64,000 nt of DNA from VRUE01 sp035605695 (GCA_035605695.1 DATNGZ010000052.1:62001-126000), one strand, 5' to 3'; shown: positions 16,650 to 25,789, numbered from the stretch's first letter. Numbers and translations are program-made. Notes: generated by a model not told the origin, from the letters alone.

Positions 16650-19478
16650 CTATACCCCTGGGGAGAGAAGCCCGGCCAACCTGTTCCGGGCTCCCTGCCC
16701 GGCCAGCCCCAGCTTCGCGTAAGTGTGCGAGAGGTGGGTCTCCACGGTCTTGACACTGACGTAGAGCTCCTGGGCGATCTCGGGATTGGTCCGGCCGTTG
16801 GCAGCGAGCCGCGCGACGCGCAACTCGCTTGCGGTCAGCGCGTCGACGCCGGTATGCGCGGCTCGCCGCGGCCGTGCTCCGGTCGCACGCAGCTCCTCGC
16901 GAGCCCGGTCCACGAGGCGCGGCGCGCCGCAGCGATGCGCCAGGTCCATGCCTTCGGTCAGGGGACCGCGCGCCTCGACCCTCTGTCCCGCCCGGCGCAG
17001 CGCAGCTCCGAGCTCGACCATGGTGCGGGCGCGCTCCAGCGCCGCCTCCGATTGCTCGAGAGCCGACAGCGAAGCGCGCAGTTCAGCAATCCCGTCCTCG
17101 CCGCCGGCAAGCAGCCCGGCCGCGCGCAACGCTACCCCCTCTGGACGAGGCAGTCCCGAAGCGCGTGCCAGCACGAGCTCCTCGGCGATCAGCTCGGCCG
17201 CCTCGGCACGGTCCTCCGGGCCGAGCGCAAGCGCCAGCGCCGAGCGACACGGTGAAAAAGTGGGGCCCACGCCCAGGGCGCGCGCGACCTCAGTCACCTC
17301 ACGGAGGTCTTCGACCGCGCCGCGCCGATCTCCCTGCATCAAGCGCAGCCGTCCGCGGACCTCGAACAGCATGGCTCCGCCCCAGCTGGCGAGGAACGCC
17401 TGCTCCAATCCAAGGCCGTGAACCAGTTCGCCGACGTCGTCGAGGCTCGGGCGCTCAAGCACGGCGTCGACGAGGAAGTACATGGCGCTCGTGATCAACA
17501 GCGGCATGCCAGCCTGGTTGACGAGGTCCCAGGCGATGCGAACTTCGGCCTCGGCGGCGGCGAGATCGCCGCGCTTGGCGAAGATCCAGCCCCGGTAGCC
17601 CAGATTGGCGGTCGTCCCCATGAACGAGCCGGAGAGCTGCGACTGCTCGGCGAGCGTCTCGCAGGCCTTCAGCGCGAGCTCGTGCTCGTCGACCGCCACG
17701 AGCGCGGTCAGGGCCTGCGCCGAGGCCCAAGCGCCCGCTCCGCGCTCGCCCATGAGCCGGTCGTCCGCCAGGGCGTAGGCGGCCTGGGCGACGACCTCGT
17801 CGCGGGAATCGCCGCGCAGTCCCTTGGCCAGGGCGAGCATCGCCCGCAGGGCGTACGCGGGCCAGGCCTCGCCGGCGGAGAGCTCTTCGAAGCGGCTCTT
17901 GAGGCGATCGAATTCGCCCACCAGGGACGGGTCGTAGAACGTGACCACCGACCAGTATCCGAGGACCTCCAGGACCGTGTCCGCGTCGTCGGCCTGGTCG
18001 AGTTCGGCGACCGCTTTGCCTATGACGTCGCGGCCGGCCTCCCACTGGCCGGCGTGGACCAGGATCTCGGCCAGCGCCACCGAGATTCGCGCCCGCAGCG
18101 CGGCCGAGCCGGCCAGCTCAAGGCCCTCGCGCAGGTGCTCGACCGCGGCCAGGTCCCGGGCAGCCACCTCGACCATTCCCAGCTCGAGCAGGATCTCCGC
18201 GGGCTCCGGCTCGGCCGCTTCCTCCTCCAGCGCCCGCCTGAACCAGCGGATCGCCGCGTCCGGAGCGGCCCGCCCCAGGGCCTGATCGGCCGCGGCTATC
18301 AGCGCCCTTGCAGTCGCGATCGATTTCGCCGGACGCACGGAGGCTAGGTGGACCGCTATCTCCTCCGCCGACGCGCTTTCCTCAGACAGGGCCCGAGCTG
18401 CGGCCGCGTGGGCGACATCGCGCTCGGTGACCGAGAGCTGGTCATAGGCGGAGCGGCGCACGAGCGGATGGACGAAGGCGAACGGATCCTCGGCTGAGAT
18501 CACCTCGATCCGGCGCAGGCGACGGGCGATGTCCGCTGCCTCGTCCTCCGTCATGCCCGCCAGCGAAGCGGCCATCGCCAGGCGCCCGCCATCGCCCAGC
18601 ACCGCCATGGCGGCGGTCAATGCCGGCGCCTGCGGATCGACGCGCCCGGTGCGGCGCGCCACACGCTCGGCGAGCGACGGCACCGAGGCTTCCCTTACCG
18701 CCGCCGCCGTGACACTGCCGTTCGGAGACACGGCCCGCAGGAGCTCCTCGAGGTAGAGGGGGTTCCCGGCGCTCTGCTCGAGGCAGGCGGCGCACGCCTC
18801 ATCGTCCGCGCCAGGGATCCGGGCGCGAACCAGCTCGGCCACCGCACCCGAGCCCAGGGCCTCCGGCGACAGCGTCGTGGTGCTGGGTTGCCCGCGCAAC
18901 TCGTCGAGCAGGGCCGCCGGGGCGCCGGGCTCGGCGGGGCGCAAGGCGAGGAGGACCACGATCGGAAGGTCGGAGATCCTCTGGGCCAGGTACCCGAGCG
19001 CGCGCAGGGAGGACGTATCGACCCAGTGCAGGTCGTCTACGGCCAGCATGAGTGGCCCCTCTGCGGCGACGTTTGCCGCCAGCCAGTAGATCCCGTGCAG
19101 CGCGGCGAACCCCGCTGCGCCGCGGGTGCGAGGGTCGTCGCCTTCTTCGGAGGGGTCGATCACCCACTCGGCCGGAGCGGCGGCGCCCGCCAGCAGCTTT
19201 GTCCGCTGGGTCTCGGGAGCCGCTACGAGGACCGGCTCGAAGATACGGCGGATCGCCCCGAAGGCGAACTCGCGCTCGAGCTCGGTTCCCCGTGCTTCCA
19301 GCACGCGCAGGCCTGTCTCGGCGGCGGATTCGCGCGCGGCGCCCAGAACAGCGCTCTTTCCGGCTCCCGCCGCGCCCTCGACTATGACCAAGCGCCCTCG
19401 GCCCTCGAGGGCGTCACCGAGCGCCGACGCGATCTCCCCCAGCTCGACATCACGTTCCAACAACCGCGCCTTGCTCAA
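16650..19478 (-). CDS. LuxR-family regulator with N-terminal ATPase (LAL type), second copy
   Basis: About 942 aa with the same design as the gene at 7635: Walker A (GAAGAGKS) near the N-terminus, Walker B-like LMLAVDDLHWVD, a long helical middle, and a C-terminal LuxR HTH (LTASELRVARLAANGRTNPE, then IAQELYVSVKTVETHLSHTY). The TTG at 19478 (LSKARLLERDVELGEI) is chosen because family members start just before the LLERD motif and GGGGAGG lies upstream, although about 15 bases away; another TTG at 19526 is possible. It is divergent from the flavoprotein gene at 19538, with a very short shared upstream region. Confidence 0.9.
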   Translation of the reverse strand: MSKARLLERDVELGEIASALGDALEGRGRLVIVEGAAGAGKSAVLGAARESAAETGLRVLEARGTELEREFAFGAIRRIFEPVLVAAPETQRTKLLAGAAAPAEWVIDPSEEGDDPRTRGAAGFAALHGIYWLAANVAAEGPLMLAVDDLHWVDTSSLRALGYLAQRISDLPIVVLLALRPAEPGAPAALLDELRGQPSTTTLSPEALGSGAVAELVRARIPGADDEACAACLEQSAGNPLYLEELLRAVSPNGSVTAAAVREASVPSLAERVARRTGRVDPQAPALTAAMAVLGDGGRLAMAASLAGMTEDEAADIARRLRRIEVISAEDPFAFVHPLVRRSAYDQLSVTERDVAHAAAARALSEESASAEEIAVHLASVRPAKSIATARALIAAADQALGRAAPDAAIRWFRRALEEEAAEPEPAEILLELGMVEVAARDLAAVEHLREGLELAGSAALRARISVALAEILVHAGQWEAGRDVIGKAVAELDQADDADTVLEVLGYWSVVTFYDPSLVGEFDRLKSRFEELSAGEAWPAYALRAMLALAKGLRGDSRDEVVAQAAYALADDRLMGERGAGAWASAQALTALVAVDEHELALKACETLAEQSQLSGSFMGTTANLGYRGWIFAKRGDLAAAEAEVRIAWDLVNQAGMPLLITSAMYFLVDAVLERPSLDDVGELVHGLGLEQAFLASWGGAMLFEVRGRLRLMQGDRRGAVEDLREVTEVARALGVGPTFSPCRSALALALGPEDRAEAAELIAEELVLARASGLPRPEGVALRAAGLLAGGEDGIAELRASLSALEQSEAALERARTMVELGAALRRAGQRVEARGPLTEGMDLAHRCGAPRLVDRAREELRATGARPRRAAHTGVDALTASELRVARLAANGRTNPEIAQELYVSVKTVETHLSHTYAKLGLAGQGARNRLAGLLSPGV

Positions 19479-19537
19479 GATAAGTTCAGGGTACCTCCCC
19501 GACGCGAGCCCGGGTATGAGATGCAAGCCTGCCCGCC

Positions 19538-21010
19538 GTGGCGGATGAAAACCAAACGTACGACCTAGCCGTTGTCGGGGCAGGTGTGGCGGGTCTCAAC
19601 GCACTCGCGGTGGCCAGCCAGTACCTGACCAAGGATCAGCGAGTGTTGATCGTCGACCGCCGCAGCCGGGTGGGCGGAATGTGGGTCGACACCTACCAAT
19701 ATGTGCGGCTGCACCAGCCGCACCAGCTCTTCACTGCCGCCGACATCAAATGGACCCTCGATGCCGATCGCGCCTACCTCGCGACGAAGGGCGAGGTGCT
19801 CGATCACTTTTCACACTGTGTCGACGTAGTGAAGGGCCGGGTGGGGCTGGACGAGTGGCTTGGCACGGAGCTGCTCTCACACGAGGCCGGCAAGGAATCG
19901 ATCAGGCTGAGCTGCCGGTCCGCCGACGGCACGCCCCGGATCGCCCAGACCAAACGGTTGATCAAGGCGCCGGGGCTTTCGGTCGAGCCCAACCAGCCAC
20001 TTGCGGTGTCAAGTGAAAGGGTCCACTCAGTTTCCCCCGACTTCTGCGACGTCCGCACCGGCGAGATCACCGAAAGCAGCGCTCCCGTGTGGGTGATCGG
20101 CGGCGGCAAGACCGCGATGGACACCGCCCACGCGCTGATCAAGGCCTGCCCTGGCCGCGAGGTCAACGTCCTCGCCGGGTCGGGTACGTTTTTTGCCTGT
20201 CGCGACAAGCTATTTCCCACCGGAGTAAAACGGTGGTGGGGCGGTACCCGGGGCATTCCGACGTTTCTCGAGTGGTCGCGGCGTTTCGACGGCACCAACG
20301 AGCGCGACGCGATGGACTGGTATCGGGGCACCGTCGGAATCACGCCCACCGACGGCGCGAGGAATTTCGTCTTCGGACTCCTCTCTGAGGCAGAGGCCCG
20401 GGCGATTCGCTCGGGAGTGACTGAGATGGTGAACGATCACCTGGTTGACGCGGTGGATCGGGGCGGCGGCGTTGAGCTCTTGCTCCGCAGCGGCGCAACC
20501 CGCCAGATCGAACCGGGATCCTGGCTCATCAACTGCACTGGCTACGTCTTCGGCGAGCAGCCGCAGCACCCGTATGAGCCTTACGTGTCGGCGGACGGCA
20601 ATGTCGGAGTCATCTCGACGCGCACCGCCATAACTTTGCTCCCCTCCTTCGGCGGCTATTACCTAAGCCACCTGATGATGCTGGGCCAGCTTGGTGAGCT
20701 GCCGCTTTATGAGCTGGATGGGGACCAGTTGGCAAGGCAGTCGCGGGAAGCATGGGCGTGCGCGGCCGTGACGATGAATCTCTACAACCTCAGCGTGATC
20801 GCGGACAATGCACCCCGAGAGGTTCTCAGAAAAAACGGCCTGAATCTCGACCTCTGGTACCCCCTGCACCGATACATCTATGGCGGCGTGCAGTTCGCGC
20901 GCGCAGCGCGGCGCGAGCGCGAGCATTGGCGGCTGGCGCTAGACCGAGTAGCGGAGCGCTTCGACGTGCGCTGCGGCCCGATCGTGGGGAATGGACATTG
21001 GCCGAGCTAG
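19538..21010 (+). CDS. FAD/NAD(P)-dependent oxidoreductase, flavin monooxygenase-like
   Basis: A 490-aa flavoprotein. The N-terminal dinucleotide fold has GAGVAGL at residues 13-19, an acidic strand end (VLIVDRRSRVGGMW), and a second nucleotide motif VWVIGGGKTAMDTAHAL at about residue 185. The GGMWVDTYQYVRLHQPHQLF region resembles flavin-containing and Baeyer-Villiger monooxygenases, but I see no clear FxGxxxHxxxW fingerprint, so the reaction is uncertain. The start is GTG. It overlaps the epoxide-hydrolase-like gene by 13 bases, suggesting a two-step catabolic unit. Confidence 0.8.
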   Translation: MADENQTYDLAVVGAGVAGLNALAVASQYLTKDQRVLIVDRRSRVGGMWVDTYQYVRLHQPHQLFTAADIKWTLDADRAYLATKGEVLDHFSHCVDVVKGRVGLDEWLGTELLSHEAGKESIRLSCRSADGTPRIAQTKRLIKAPGLSVEPNQPLAVSSERVHSVSPDFCDVRTGEITESSAPVWVIGGGKTAMDTAHALIKACPGREVNVLAGSGTFFACRDKLFPTGVKRWWGGTRGIPTFLEWSRRFDGTNERDAMDWYRGTVGITPTDGARNFVFGLLSEAEARAIRSGVTEMVNDHLVDAVDRGGGVELLLRSGATRQIEPGSWLINCTGYVFGEQPQHPYEPYVSADGNVGVISTRTAITLLPSFGGYYLSHLMMLGQLGELPLYELDGDQLARQSREAWACAAVTMNLYNLSVIADNAPREVLRKNGLNLDLWYPLHRYIYGGVQFARAARREREHWRLALDRVAERFDVRCGPIVGNGHWPS

Positions 21011-21864
21011 CGCGGGTCACATCCTATGAGCGGGTAGGCCTTGCCTTCGACGTGATCGATGAGGGGCCGCTCGACGGCCCGCCCGTGGTGCTCCTACACG
21101 GGTTCCCGCAGCGCGGCACCTCGTGGACGAAGGTGGCGCCGCTGCTGGGCGAGGCCGGTTTCCGCACTTACGCTCCTGACCAACGGGGATACTCGCCCCG
21201 CGCGCGGCCACGTGGCCGGCGCGCGTACAGGACAACGGAACTGGTCGACGACGTTGTCGCGCTGATCGACCGGATCGACACGCCCGTCCATCTTGTCGGG
21301 CACGATTGGGGTGCCATTATCGCCTGGTCCGTCGCAGCCCGGCACCCCGATCGGCTGGCGTCGTTGACCGCGGTGAGCGTCGGCCATCCAGAGGCGTTCA
21401 AGCGAGCCCTGCGTACCCCCGATCAAGCGCGGCGGTCGTGGTACATGGGGCTATTCCAGCTTCCCTTCGTGCCCGAGCGGCTGTTGTCGGGCAATTGGTT
21501 CGTCCAGAAATTCCTTGGCGGCTCCGGAATGACCGACCAGATGCTCGCCACCTACAGAGTCGAGATCGTCGATGAGGGCGCACTGACGGGTGGCCTCAAC
21601 TGGTACCGGGCAATTCCCTTTTCGCTCTCGAATGAGGTCCCCGACGTCAGCGTGCCGACTACCTTGGTTTGGAGCGATGGCGACAAGGCGCTCGGCCGGA
21701 GGATGGCCGAGCTGACCAAGGAGCATGTCGGCGGGGCCTACGAGTTCATCGAGTTCGCGGGCGCCTCGCACTGGATTCCCGAGGAGCGCCCGGTTGACCT
21801 TGCCGCGGCGATCGTCAGCCGCGCCCACGCGGCGGCGAGTCCGTCGGGGGCAGTCAGCGCTTAG
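20998..21864 (+). CDS. Alpha/beta hydrolase, epoxide hydrolase-like
   Basis: A 288-aa enzyme. The oxyanion motif HGFPQRGTSW is followed by DQRGYSPRARP and the nucleophile elbow GHDWGA, where D103 is the nucleophile as in epoxide hydrolases and haloalkane dehalogenases. The acid is in LVWSDGDKALG and the catalytic His in ASHWIPEERP. The TTG at 20998 is chosen as start: GGGGA lies about 8 bases upstream and the protein begins LAELARVTSYERV. The start lies inside the end of the flavoprotein gene, so the two are translationally coupled and may act on the same substrate. Confidence 0.82.
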   Translation: MAELARVTSYERVGLAFDVIDEGPLDGPPVVLLHGFPQRGTSWTKVAPLLGEAGFRTYAPDQRGYSPRARPRGRRAYRTTELVDDVVALIDRIDTPVHLVGHDWGAIIAWSVAARHPDRLASLTAVSVGHPEAFKRALRTPDQARRSWYMGLFQLPFVPERLLSGNWFVQKFLGGSGMTDQMLATYRVEIVDEGALTGGLNWYRAIPFSLSNEVPDVSVPTTLVWSDGDKALGRRMAELTKEHVGGAYEFIEFAGASHWIPEERPVDLAAAIVSRAHAAASPSGAVSA

Positions 21865-21997
21865 AGATTGCTCGCCTCCTTTGGGTTCACAGCATCATCT
21901 GACCGCCTGACCCACCGATGTCCAAGTGCTGCGTCCAGGCGTGCCTGGCAGCGGTGACCGTGAGCCGACCGTGAAGGCCGTGACGCGCCCGGGCTCC

Positions 21998-22255
21998 TCA
22001 GGCCGCGGGTTCGACGAACGCGTGGGCGATCACAGTGAATCCGAATGGCGATGCGACCAGGGAGCCGTCAGAGCGATGCAGGTAACGCTCGGTGAGCAGC
22101 TCGGGGTCGATGTGGGAGTCGAGCCGCAGGCGGTGCTCGGCGAGTGTCGTCCCAAGCCCATCCGGCGGGAAGCCGCTGCGAGGCTCCTCGCTGGCGTCGG
22201 CCGCGAAGGGAACCCACTTCGCGCCGCGGAGCGAAGCACTCCGCGAGACCGTCGA
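21998..22255 (-). pseudogene. Degenerate C-terminal fragment of an unidentified enzyme
   Basis: This minus-strand frame of about 85 codons has no start codon and is entered directly after a TGA at 22256-22258. It reads like real protein: RGAKWVPFAADASEEPRSGF, LAEHRLRLDSHIDPELLTER and SDGSLVASPFGFTVIAHAFV. The ending is suggestive of a small-molecule methyltransferase or cupin C-terminus, but I cannot assign it. Other frames upstream give no continuation. I read it as the remains of a decayed gene in the gap between the hydrolase and the RsbW-like gene. Confidence 0.35.
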
Positions 22256-22432
22256 TCAGAAGACCACACTATCGCCGGGTCGAATTGGATTCGACGTTCT
22301 CTTCGATGATCAACCGTCCTGTTCACCTCATGGACGGCCGGTAGCAGTGGCTGCTCAGCAACGCGACGAGGACATCGGCGACTGCAGTGATCTCCCTGGA
22401 GCGGGATCCCTACTCCCCGGGCGTCGCAGGTC

Positions 22433-22870
22433 TCACTCATCCGCTCCGAGCAGGAAACGCATGCGCAGTTCGGTTCCGTTCCGATCCTGGGAGATCTCTA
22501 GGTCGGAGCTGACCTCCGCGATGATCGAGAGTCCCACACCAAGTCCCCCGGGTCCGTGGTCTCTGAACCCGAGGCCCAGGTCCGTCACCTGGATCTCCAG
22601 AAAGCCATCGGCGATGGCAGCCTTCATCCTGACGCTGCCTATCTCCTCGGGCTCATAGGCGTACTTGACGACGTTCGAGACCGCCTCTGAAACAGCCAGG
22701 TTGACGCGTTCGGCCAGGGCCTGATCGGCGCCGTGGGCCAACGCAAAGTCGCGAGCGGTGTGCCGGGCCGTAGGCACCGAGGAAGGCACCGCGCGCTCGC
22801 TGAAATCGAGTGACTGCTCCGGAGCGCTCCTGACCTTCTCGCGAGATTCTGCCTTCCGAGTCGGCGCCAT
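22433..22870 (-). CDS. RsbW-like serine kinase / anti-sigma factor (HATPase_c)
   Basis: A 145-aa GHKL ATPase domain protein. The N box is LAVSEAVSNVVKYAY, G1 is TDLGLGF and G2 is GGLGVGLSII. The N-terminal stretch SVPTARHTARDFAL is typical of anti-sigma kinases of partner-switching systems, which bind a sigma factor and are released by an STAS-domain antagonist. A truncated STAS-like ORF lies 550 bases upstream. The start codon overlaps the stop of the Cys-motif protein (TGATG), so the two are co-translated. No cognate sigma factor is nearby. Confidence 0.85.
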   Translation of the reverse strand: MAPTRKAESREKVRSAPEQSLDFSERAVPSSVPTARHTARDFALAHGADQALAERVNLAVSEAVSNVVKYAYEPEEIGSVRMKAAIADGFLEIQVTDLGLGFRDHGPGGLGVGLSIIAEVSSDLEISQDRNGTELRMRFLLGADE

Positions 22871-23220
22871 CAGCTTCGGTGGTCAGCCTTCTTTGCCATC
22901 TCCCTGGCTTCGGGCTCGCGCTTGGTCACCACCAGGTAGGTCCGATGGGTCTCGACAACCCGGTCGACGGTTGCGATCTCGTGGCCCGGGACGACGAGGA
23001 ATCGATTGAAATCGGTTCGCACAGCCTCGTAGGCCGGGATCGGGAGGCTGATCGTGGCCTGGCAGCCGATGTTGCCGCACTCGCAGACGAAGACGGGCGC
23101 CGGCCCGGTCGTACCCCTCTCGATCGACTCATTCACCCGCCGCCCATTGATCTCAGCGGCTGCGGCGCGCCGCTTCCACGGCGCTTGGCGATCGTCCTCT
23201 GGCGTCTGTGAAGAAGGCAT
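22870..23220 (-). CDS. Conserved Cys-motif protein of unknown function
   Basis: A 116-aa protein with a CxCxxxxC motif (VFVCECGNIGCQATISL) that could bind zinc or be redox active, then a region ending FLVVPGHEIATVDRVVETH, where the downstream His residues may add a ligand. I recall similar short proteins beside RsbW-like kinases in Actinobacteria, but cannot name a family. The first 30 residues are basic and possibly disordered. It is upstream of and coupled to the RsbW-like gene, so it probably takes part in the same switch. Confidence 0.7.
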   Translation of the reverse strand: MPSSQTPEDDRQAPWKRRAAAAEINGRRVNESIERGTTGPAPVFVCECGNIGCQATISLPIPAYEAVRTDFNRFLVVPGHEIATVDRVVETHRTYLVVTKREPEAREMAKKADHRS

Positions 23221-23346
23221 AGCTGCTTCGGAGCGGGGATCTGTGAAGAAGCCACATCTGCGTCAGAGCCAGACGGGGTCATGCCATCTACCCATTGGAT
23301 AGGGCGACCAATCCAAAACGAGTCGATCTGATCTGGATGGTCGCAG

Positions 23347-23381
23347 CTGGCCTCCAAAACCAGCTTCTGGGTCGATTCCCC
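23347..23381 (+). other. tRNA-Trp-like hairpin fragment
   Basis: AGCTGG-CCTCCAAAA-CCAGCT is a perfect 6-bp stem whose loop contains CTCCAAA, the sequence of tRNA-Trp anticodon loops. It is followed by CTGGGTCGATTCCC, which looks like a T-arm missing one base. The acceptor and D-arm cannot be placed with confidence, so this is at most a degraded tRNA or tRNA-like remnant. Confidence 0.25.
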
Positions 23382-23423
23382 TCAATGTGCGGAACTGGCA
23401 TAAAGTTTCCGGCGGAGAAGTAG

Positions 23424-23522
23424 ATGCGGCCTTTCAAGCTGATCGACACCGAGCCCCGCGAACAAGTCCGGCAGATCGCGGTCGAGGGCGAGCTTGAAGC
23501 GGCAACCGAGCAGAAGACCTAA
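23424..23522 (+). pseudogene. Truncated STAS-domain (anti-sigma antagonist-like) ORF
   Basis: A 32-aa ORF (starts MRPFKLIDTEPREQVRQIAV) with a good GGCGGAG ribosome binding site. The end VRQIAVEGELEAATEQ resembles the first strand and GELDLATA turn of RsbV/SpoIIAA STAS domains, which normally run about 100 residues. It ends with TAA, so it is either a decayed antagonist or a very short peptide. The nearby RsbW-like kinase makes the STAS reading plausible. Confidence 0.35.
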
Positions 23523-23533
23523 CCGCTGCAGTC

Positions 23534-23746
23534 CTAGCGCTTGGAGCGGTGCTGTTGGGAATCAGCGAGCGTCGAATTGAGGACGTCCGTGAGCGCCGCC
23601 GCGATCCGCTGCCCTCGTTCCTTGGCCACTTCCATGAGGAGTGCCGAGCTGAGCTGCGGTTGGAAATAGAACGCCGCCACGAAAAGGACTGCGAGGAGGC
23701 GCGGCCGGAAGTGCCGCAGCACTCCTAGGAGGTCGAGGGAATCCAT
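23534..23746 (-). CDS. Small hypothetical membrane-associated protein
   Basis: A 70-aa protein starting MDSLDLLGVLRHFRPR, with one hydrophobic segment (LLAVLFVAAFYFQP) at about residues 17-32 and an amphipathic C-terminal half. The downstream ATG at 23746 is preferred to the longer frame from 23851, whose first 35 residues are low-quality and basic. I recognise no family. It is divergent from a tiny plus-strand ORF at 23768. Confidence 0.4.
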   Translation of the reverse strand: MDSLDLLGVLRHFRPRLLAVLFVAAFYFQPQLSSALLMEVAKERGQRIAAALTDVLNSTLADSQQHRSKR

Positions 23747-23767
23747 CGCAGGAGGGTAGGGCTCCTG

Positions 23768-23878
23768 ATGGACAGGGACAGCCCGATCCCAGCGACTTGG
23801 GCGATCGGCCTCTCGCTCCTCGCTGGCTTTGCTGCGATCACCTTCGGCCACTGGATCGGAGAAGGGGCCATACGCTGA
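23768..23878 (+). CDS. Possible tiny membrane peptide (36 aa)
   Basis: This plus-strand ORF encodes MDRDSPIPATWAIGLSLLAG plus a further 16 residues including FAAITFGHWIGEGAIR, giving one membrane-spanning stretch. It ends 6 bases before the KdpD-like kinase gene, which is where a small regulatory peptide could be expected. There is no strong ribosome binding site, so it may be chance. Confidence 0.25.
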   Translation: MDRDSPIPATWAIGLSLLAGFAAITFGHWIGEGAIR

Positions 23879-23884
23879 CAGTCG

Positions 23885-25033
23885 ATGCGTCAGTGGCAGA
23901 TTCCTAATGGCCTAAGTGGCAAGCCGCCCACCGCGCGGTTGGGGGTCGTGGCGACGCTCGCTGCGGTCGCGGTAGCGACGCTCCTCGTCTACCCGCTCAA
24001 GTCGGCGGCGCCCGTTGTCTCGCTCGGGATCGTCTACCTGCCGGCGATCTTGCTGATCTCGACCGTGTGGGGATTGCGGCTGGGACTGTTCGCCTCGATC
24101 GCCAGTGCCGTCGCTTTCAACTTCTTCCAGATCCCGCCGTTGTATCGCTTCACGATCGCCCAAGAGGAGAATTGGGTTGCCCTCGCAGCCTTCATGATCG
24201 CGGCGATCATCAGCAGCACGGTTGCCAGCCTCGCGCGCGCCCGTGCCGTTGAGGCGGAGTGGCGGCGGGAGGAGGCCGACCGGGCGCTCGCCGAACTCGA
24301 GGCGCTGACCCGCGAGCGGGACCGGATGCAGGCCGAGGCGGTGCAAGCCGAGGCGGTGCGGCGCAGCGACGAGCTGAAGACCGTGCTGCTGCGCTCGATC
24401 TCCCATGACCTACGGACGCCGCTCACCTCGATCATCGCCGGTGGTTCCGCGCTCGGCTCGGAGACCCTGACGGCCGAGGAGCGCACCGAGCTGAGCGAGG
24501 GAATCGTCGGCGAGGGCAGGCGGCTCTCGCGCCTGGTCGAGAATCTCCTCGACATGTCCCGGCTGGAAGCTGGGAAGGCCGAGCCGCACCGGGGGCCGGT
24601 CGATCTCGCCGAGGTGCTGGAGGAGGCGCGGCAGGGACAGGGCAGGCCGGAGTCGATTCGGCTTGCGCTCGACGCCGAGCTGCCGATGGTCAATGCCGAC
24701 GCCGCCCAGCTCGAGCGTGTCTTCGCAAACCTCCTTGAGAACGCGGTCCGCTACGGGAACGGTCGTCCGGTGCTGGTCCGGTCGCGGGTAGCGGGCGGCA
24801 AAATCGTCGTCCGCGTGGTCGACCAGGGACCGGGGATACCCGAGAGCGAGTGGGAGCGGATATTCGAGCCCTTCCAGCACGGCGACGCCACCAACGCCGG
24901 CTCCGGGCTGGGACTGGCAATCGCCAAGGGGTTTGTCGAGGCCAACGGAGGCGAGATCGCGGTCGAGTCGTTGCCGGGGCAGGGGACCAGCTTCGTCGTC
25001 ACCCTTCCGCTGCGCGACGGAGGCGAGGCGTGA
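23885..25033 (+). CDS. kdpD: KdpD-like sensor histidine kinase (C-terminal half: DUF4118, HisKA, HATPase)
   Basis: A 382-aa membrane kinase matching the C-terminal half of E. coli KdpD. About four membrane segments in residues 18-115 form the DUF4118 sensor, followed by a coiled coil (residues 120-160), the phospho-acceptor H174 in SISHDLRTPLTSI, and an HATPase domain with VFANLLENAVRYG, DQGPGIPESE and GSGLGLAIAKGF. The N-terminal KdpD ATPase and Usp domains are missing here and are encoded separately at 30379. It overlaps the KdpE gene by 4 bases. It should sense K+ limitation and phosphorylate KdpE. Confidence 0.9.
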   Translation: MRQWQIPNGLSGKPPTARLGVVATLAAVAVATLLVYPLKSAAPVVSLGIVYLPAILLISTVWGLRLGLFASIASAVAFNFFQIPPLYRFTIAQEENWVALAAFMIAAIISSTVASLARARAVEAEWRREEADRALAELEALTRERDRMQAEAVQAEAVRRSDELKTVLLRSISHDLRTPLTSIIAGGSALGSETLTAEERTELSEGIVGEGRRLSRLVENLLDMSRLEAGKAEPHRGPVDLAEVLEEARQGQGRPESIRLALDAELPMVNADAAQLERVFANLLENAVRYGNGRPVLVRSRVAGGKIVVRVVDQGPGIPESEWERIFEPFQHGDATNAGSGLGLAIAKGFVEANGGEIAVESLPGQGTSFVVTLPLRDGGEA

Positions 25034-25710
25034 ACGGCGCAACTCGCGTCCTGGTCTGCGACGACGAGGAGCAGATCCTCCGTGCCCTGCGGGTGATCCT
25101 GCGCGATGCCGGCTATGAGGCGGTCACCGCCTCCACCGGGGAAGAGGCCTTGGACCGGGCGGCGGTGAAGCCGCTGGCAGCGGCGATCCTCGACCTGATG
25201 CTGCCCGACATCGACGGGGTCGAGGTGACGAAGCGGCTGCGCGAGTGGAGCGAGATACCGATCATCGTCCTCTCCGCCGTCGGCGAGGAGGAGGCGAAGG
25301 TGCGGGCGCTGGCGGCCGGCGCCGACGACTACGTGACCAAGCCCTTCGGGCCGCCGGAGCTGATCGCGCGGCTCGAGGCGGTGCTGCGGCGGGCCAAGCC
25401 GGAGGCATCGGAGCCGCTGATCGCCGCCGGTGGGTTGGAGATTGACCTCGTCGCCCGCGCCGTGCGCCGCGACGGCGAGGAGGTCCATCTGACTCCCACC
25501 GAGTTCGAGCTGCTGCGGGTCCTCGCGCAGAACCGCGGCCGGCTGATGACGCATCGCTCCCTGCTGGTCGAGGTGTGGGGCATCGAGTACGAAGACGACG
25601 TCCAGGTGCTGCGCGCTCACGTCGCCAACCTGCGCCGCAAGATCGAGCCACCCGATGGCCCCCGCTACATCCGCACCGACTCCGGCGTCGGCTACCGCTT
25701 CGCGGGTTAG
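25030..25710 (+). CDS. kdpE: KdpE response regulator (OmpR family)
   Basis: A 226-aa regulator starting at GTG, which overlaps the kinase stop. The receiver domain has acidic pocket DDEE at residues 11-14, phospho-acceptor D55 (AAILDLMLPDIDGVEV) and conserved Lys in VTKPFG. The winged-helix DNA-binding domain contains LTPTEFELLRVLAQNRGRLM and ends HVANLRRKIEPPDGPRY then RTDSGVGYRF. It should activate the kdp structural genes that follow. Confidence 0.93.
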   Translation: MNGATRVLVCDDEEQILRALRVILRDAGYEAVTASTGEEALDRAAVKPLAAAILDLMLPDIDGVEVTKRLREWSEIPIIVLSAVGEEEAKVRALAAGADDYVTKPFGPPELIARLEAVLRRAKPEASEPLIAAGGLEIDLVARAVRRDGEEVHLTPTEFELLRVLAQNRGRLMTHRSLLVEVWGIEYEDDVQVLRAHVANLRRKIEPPDGPRYIRTDSGVGYRFAG

Positions 25711-25789
25711 AAGCGACCTTTACGAAATCTGTATACGCGGGGCCGGTTTCTTCATGCGGCCTTGACGGGTTGAGGCGCACGATCGCTGC

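Noticed and set aside
21926..22309. Plus-strand frame in the gap after the epoxide-hydrolase-like gene.
   Set aside because: Low-complexity, no ribosome binding site, and the opposite strand holds a more protein-like fragment.
25711..25789. Possible promoter or KdpE-binding site before the structural kdp genes (TTTACGAAATCTGTATACG).
   Set aside because: No well-spaced -35/-10 pair or known KdpE box could be recognised; only its location is suggestive.
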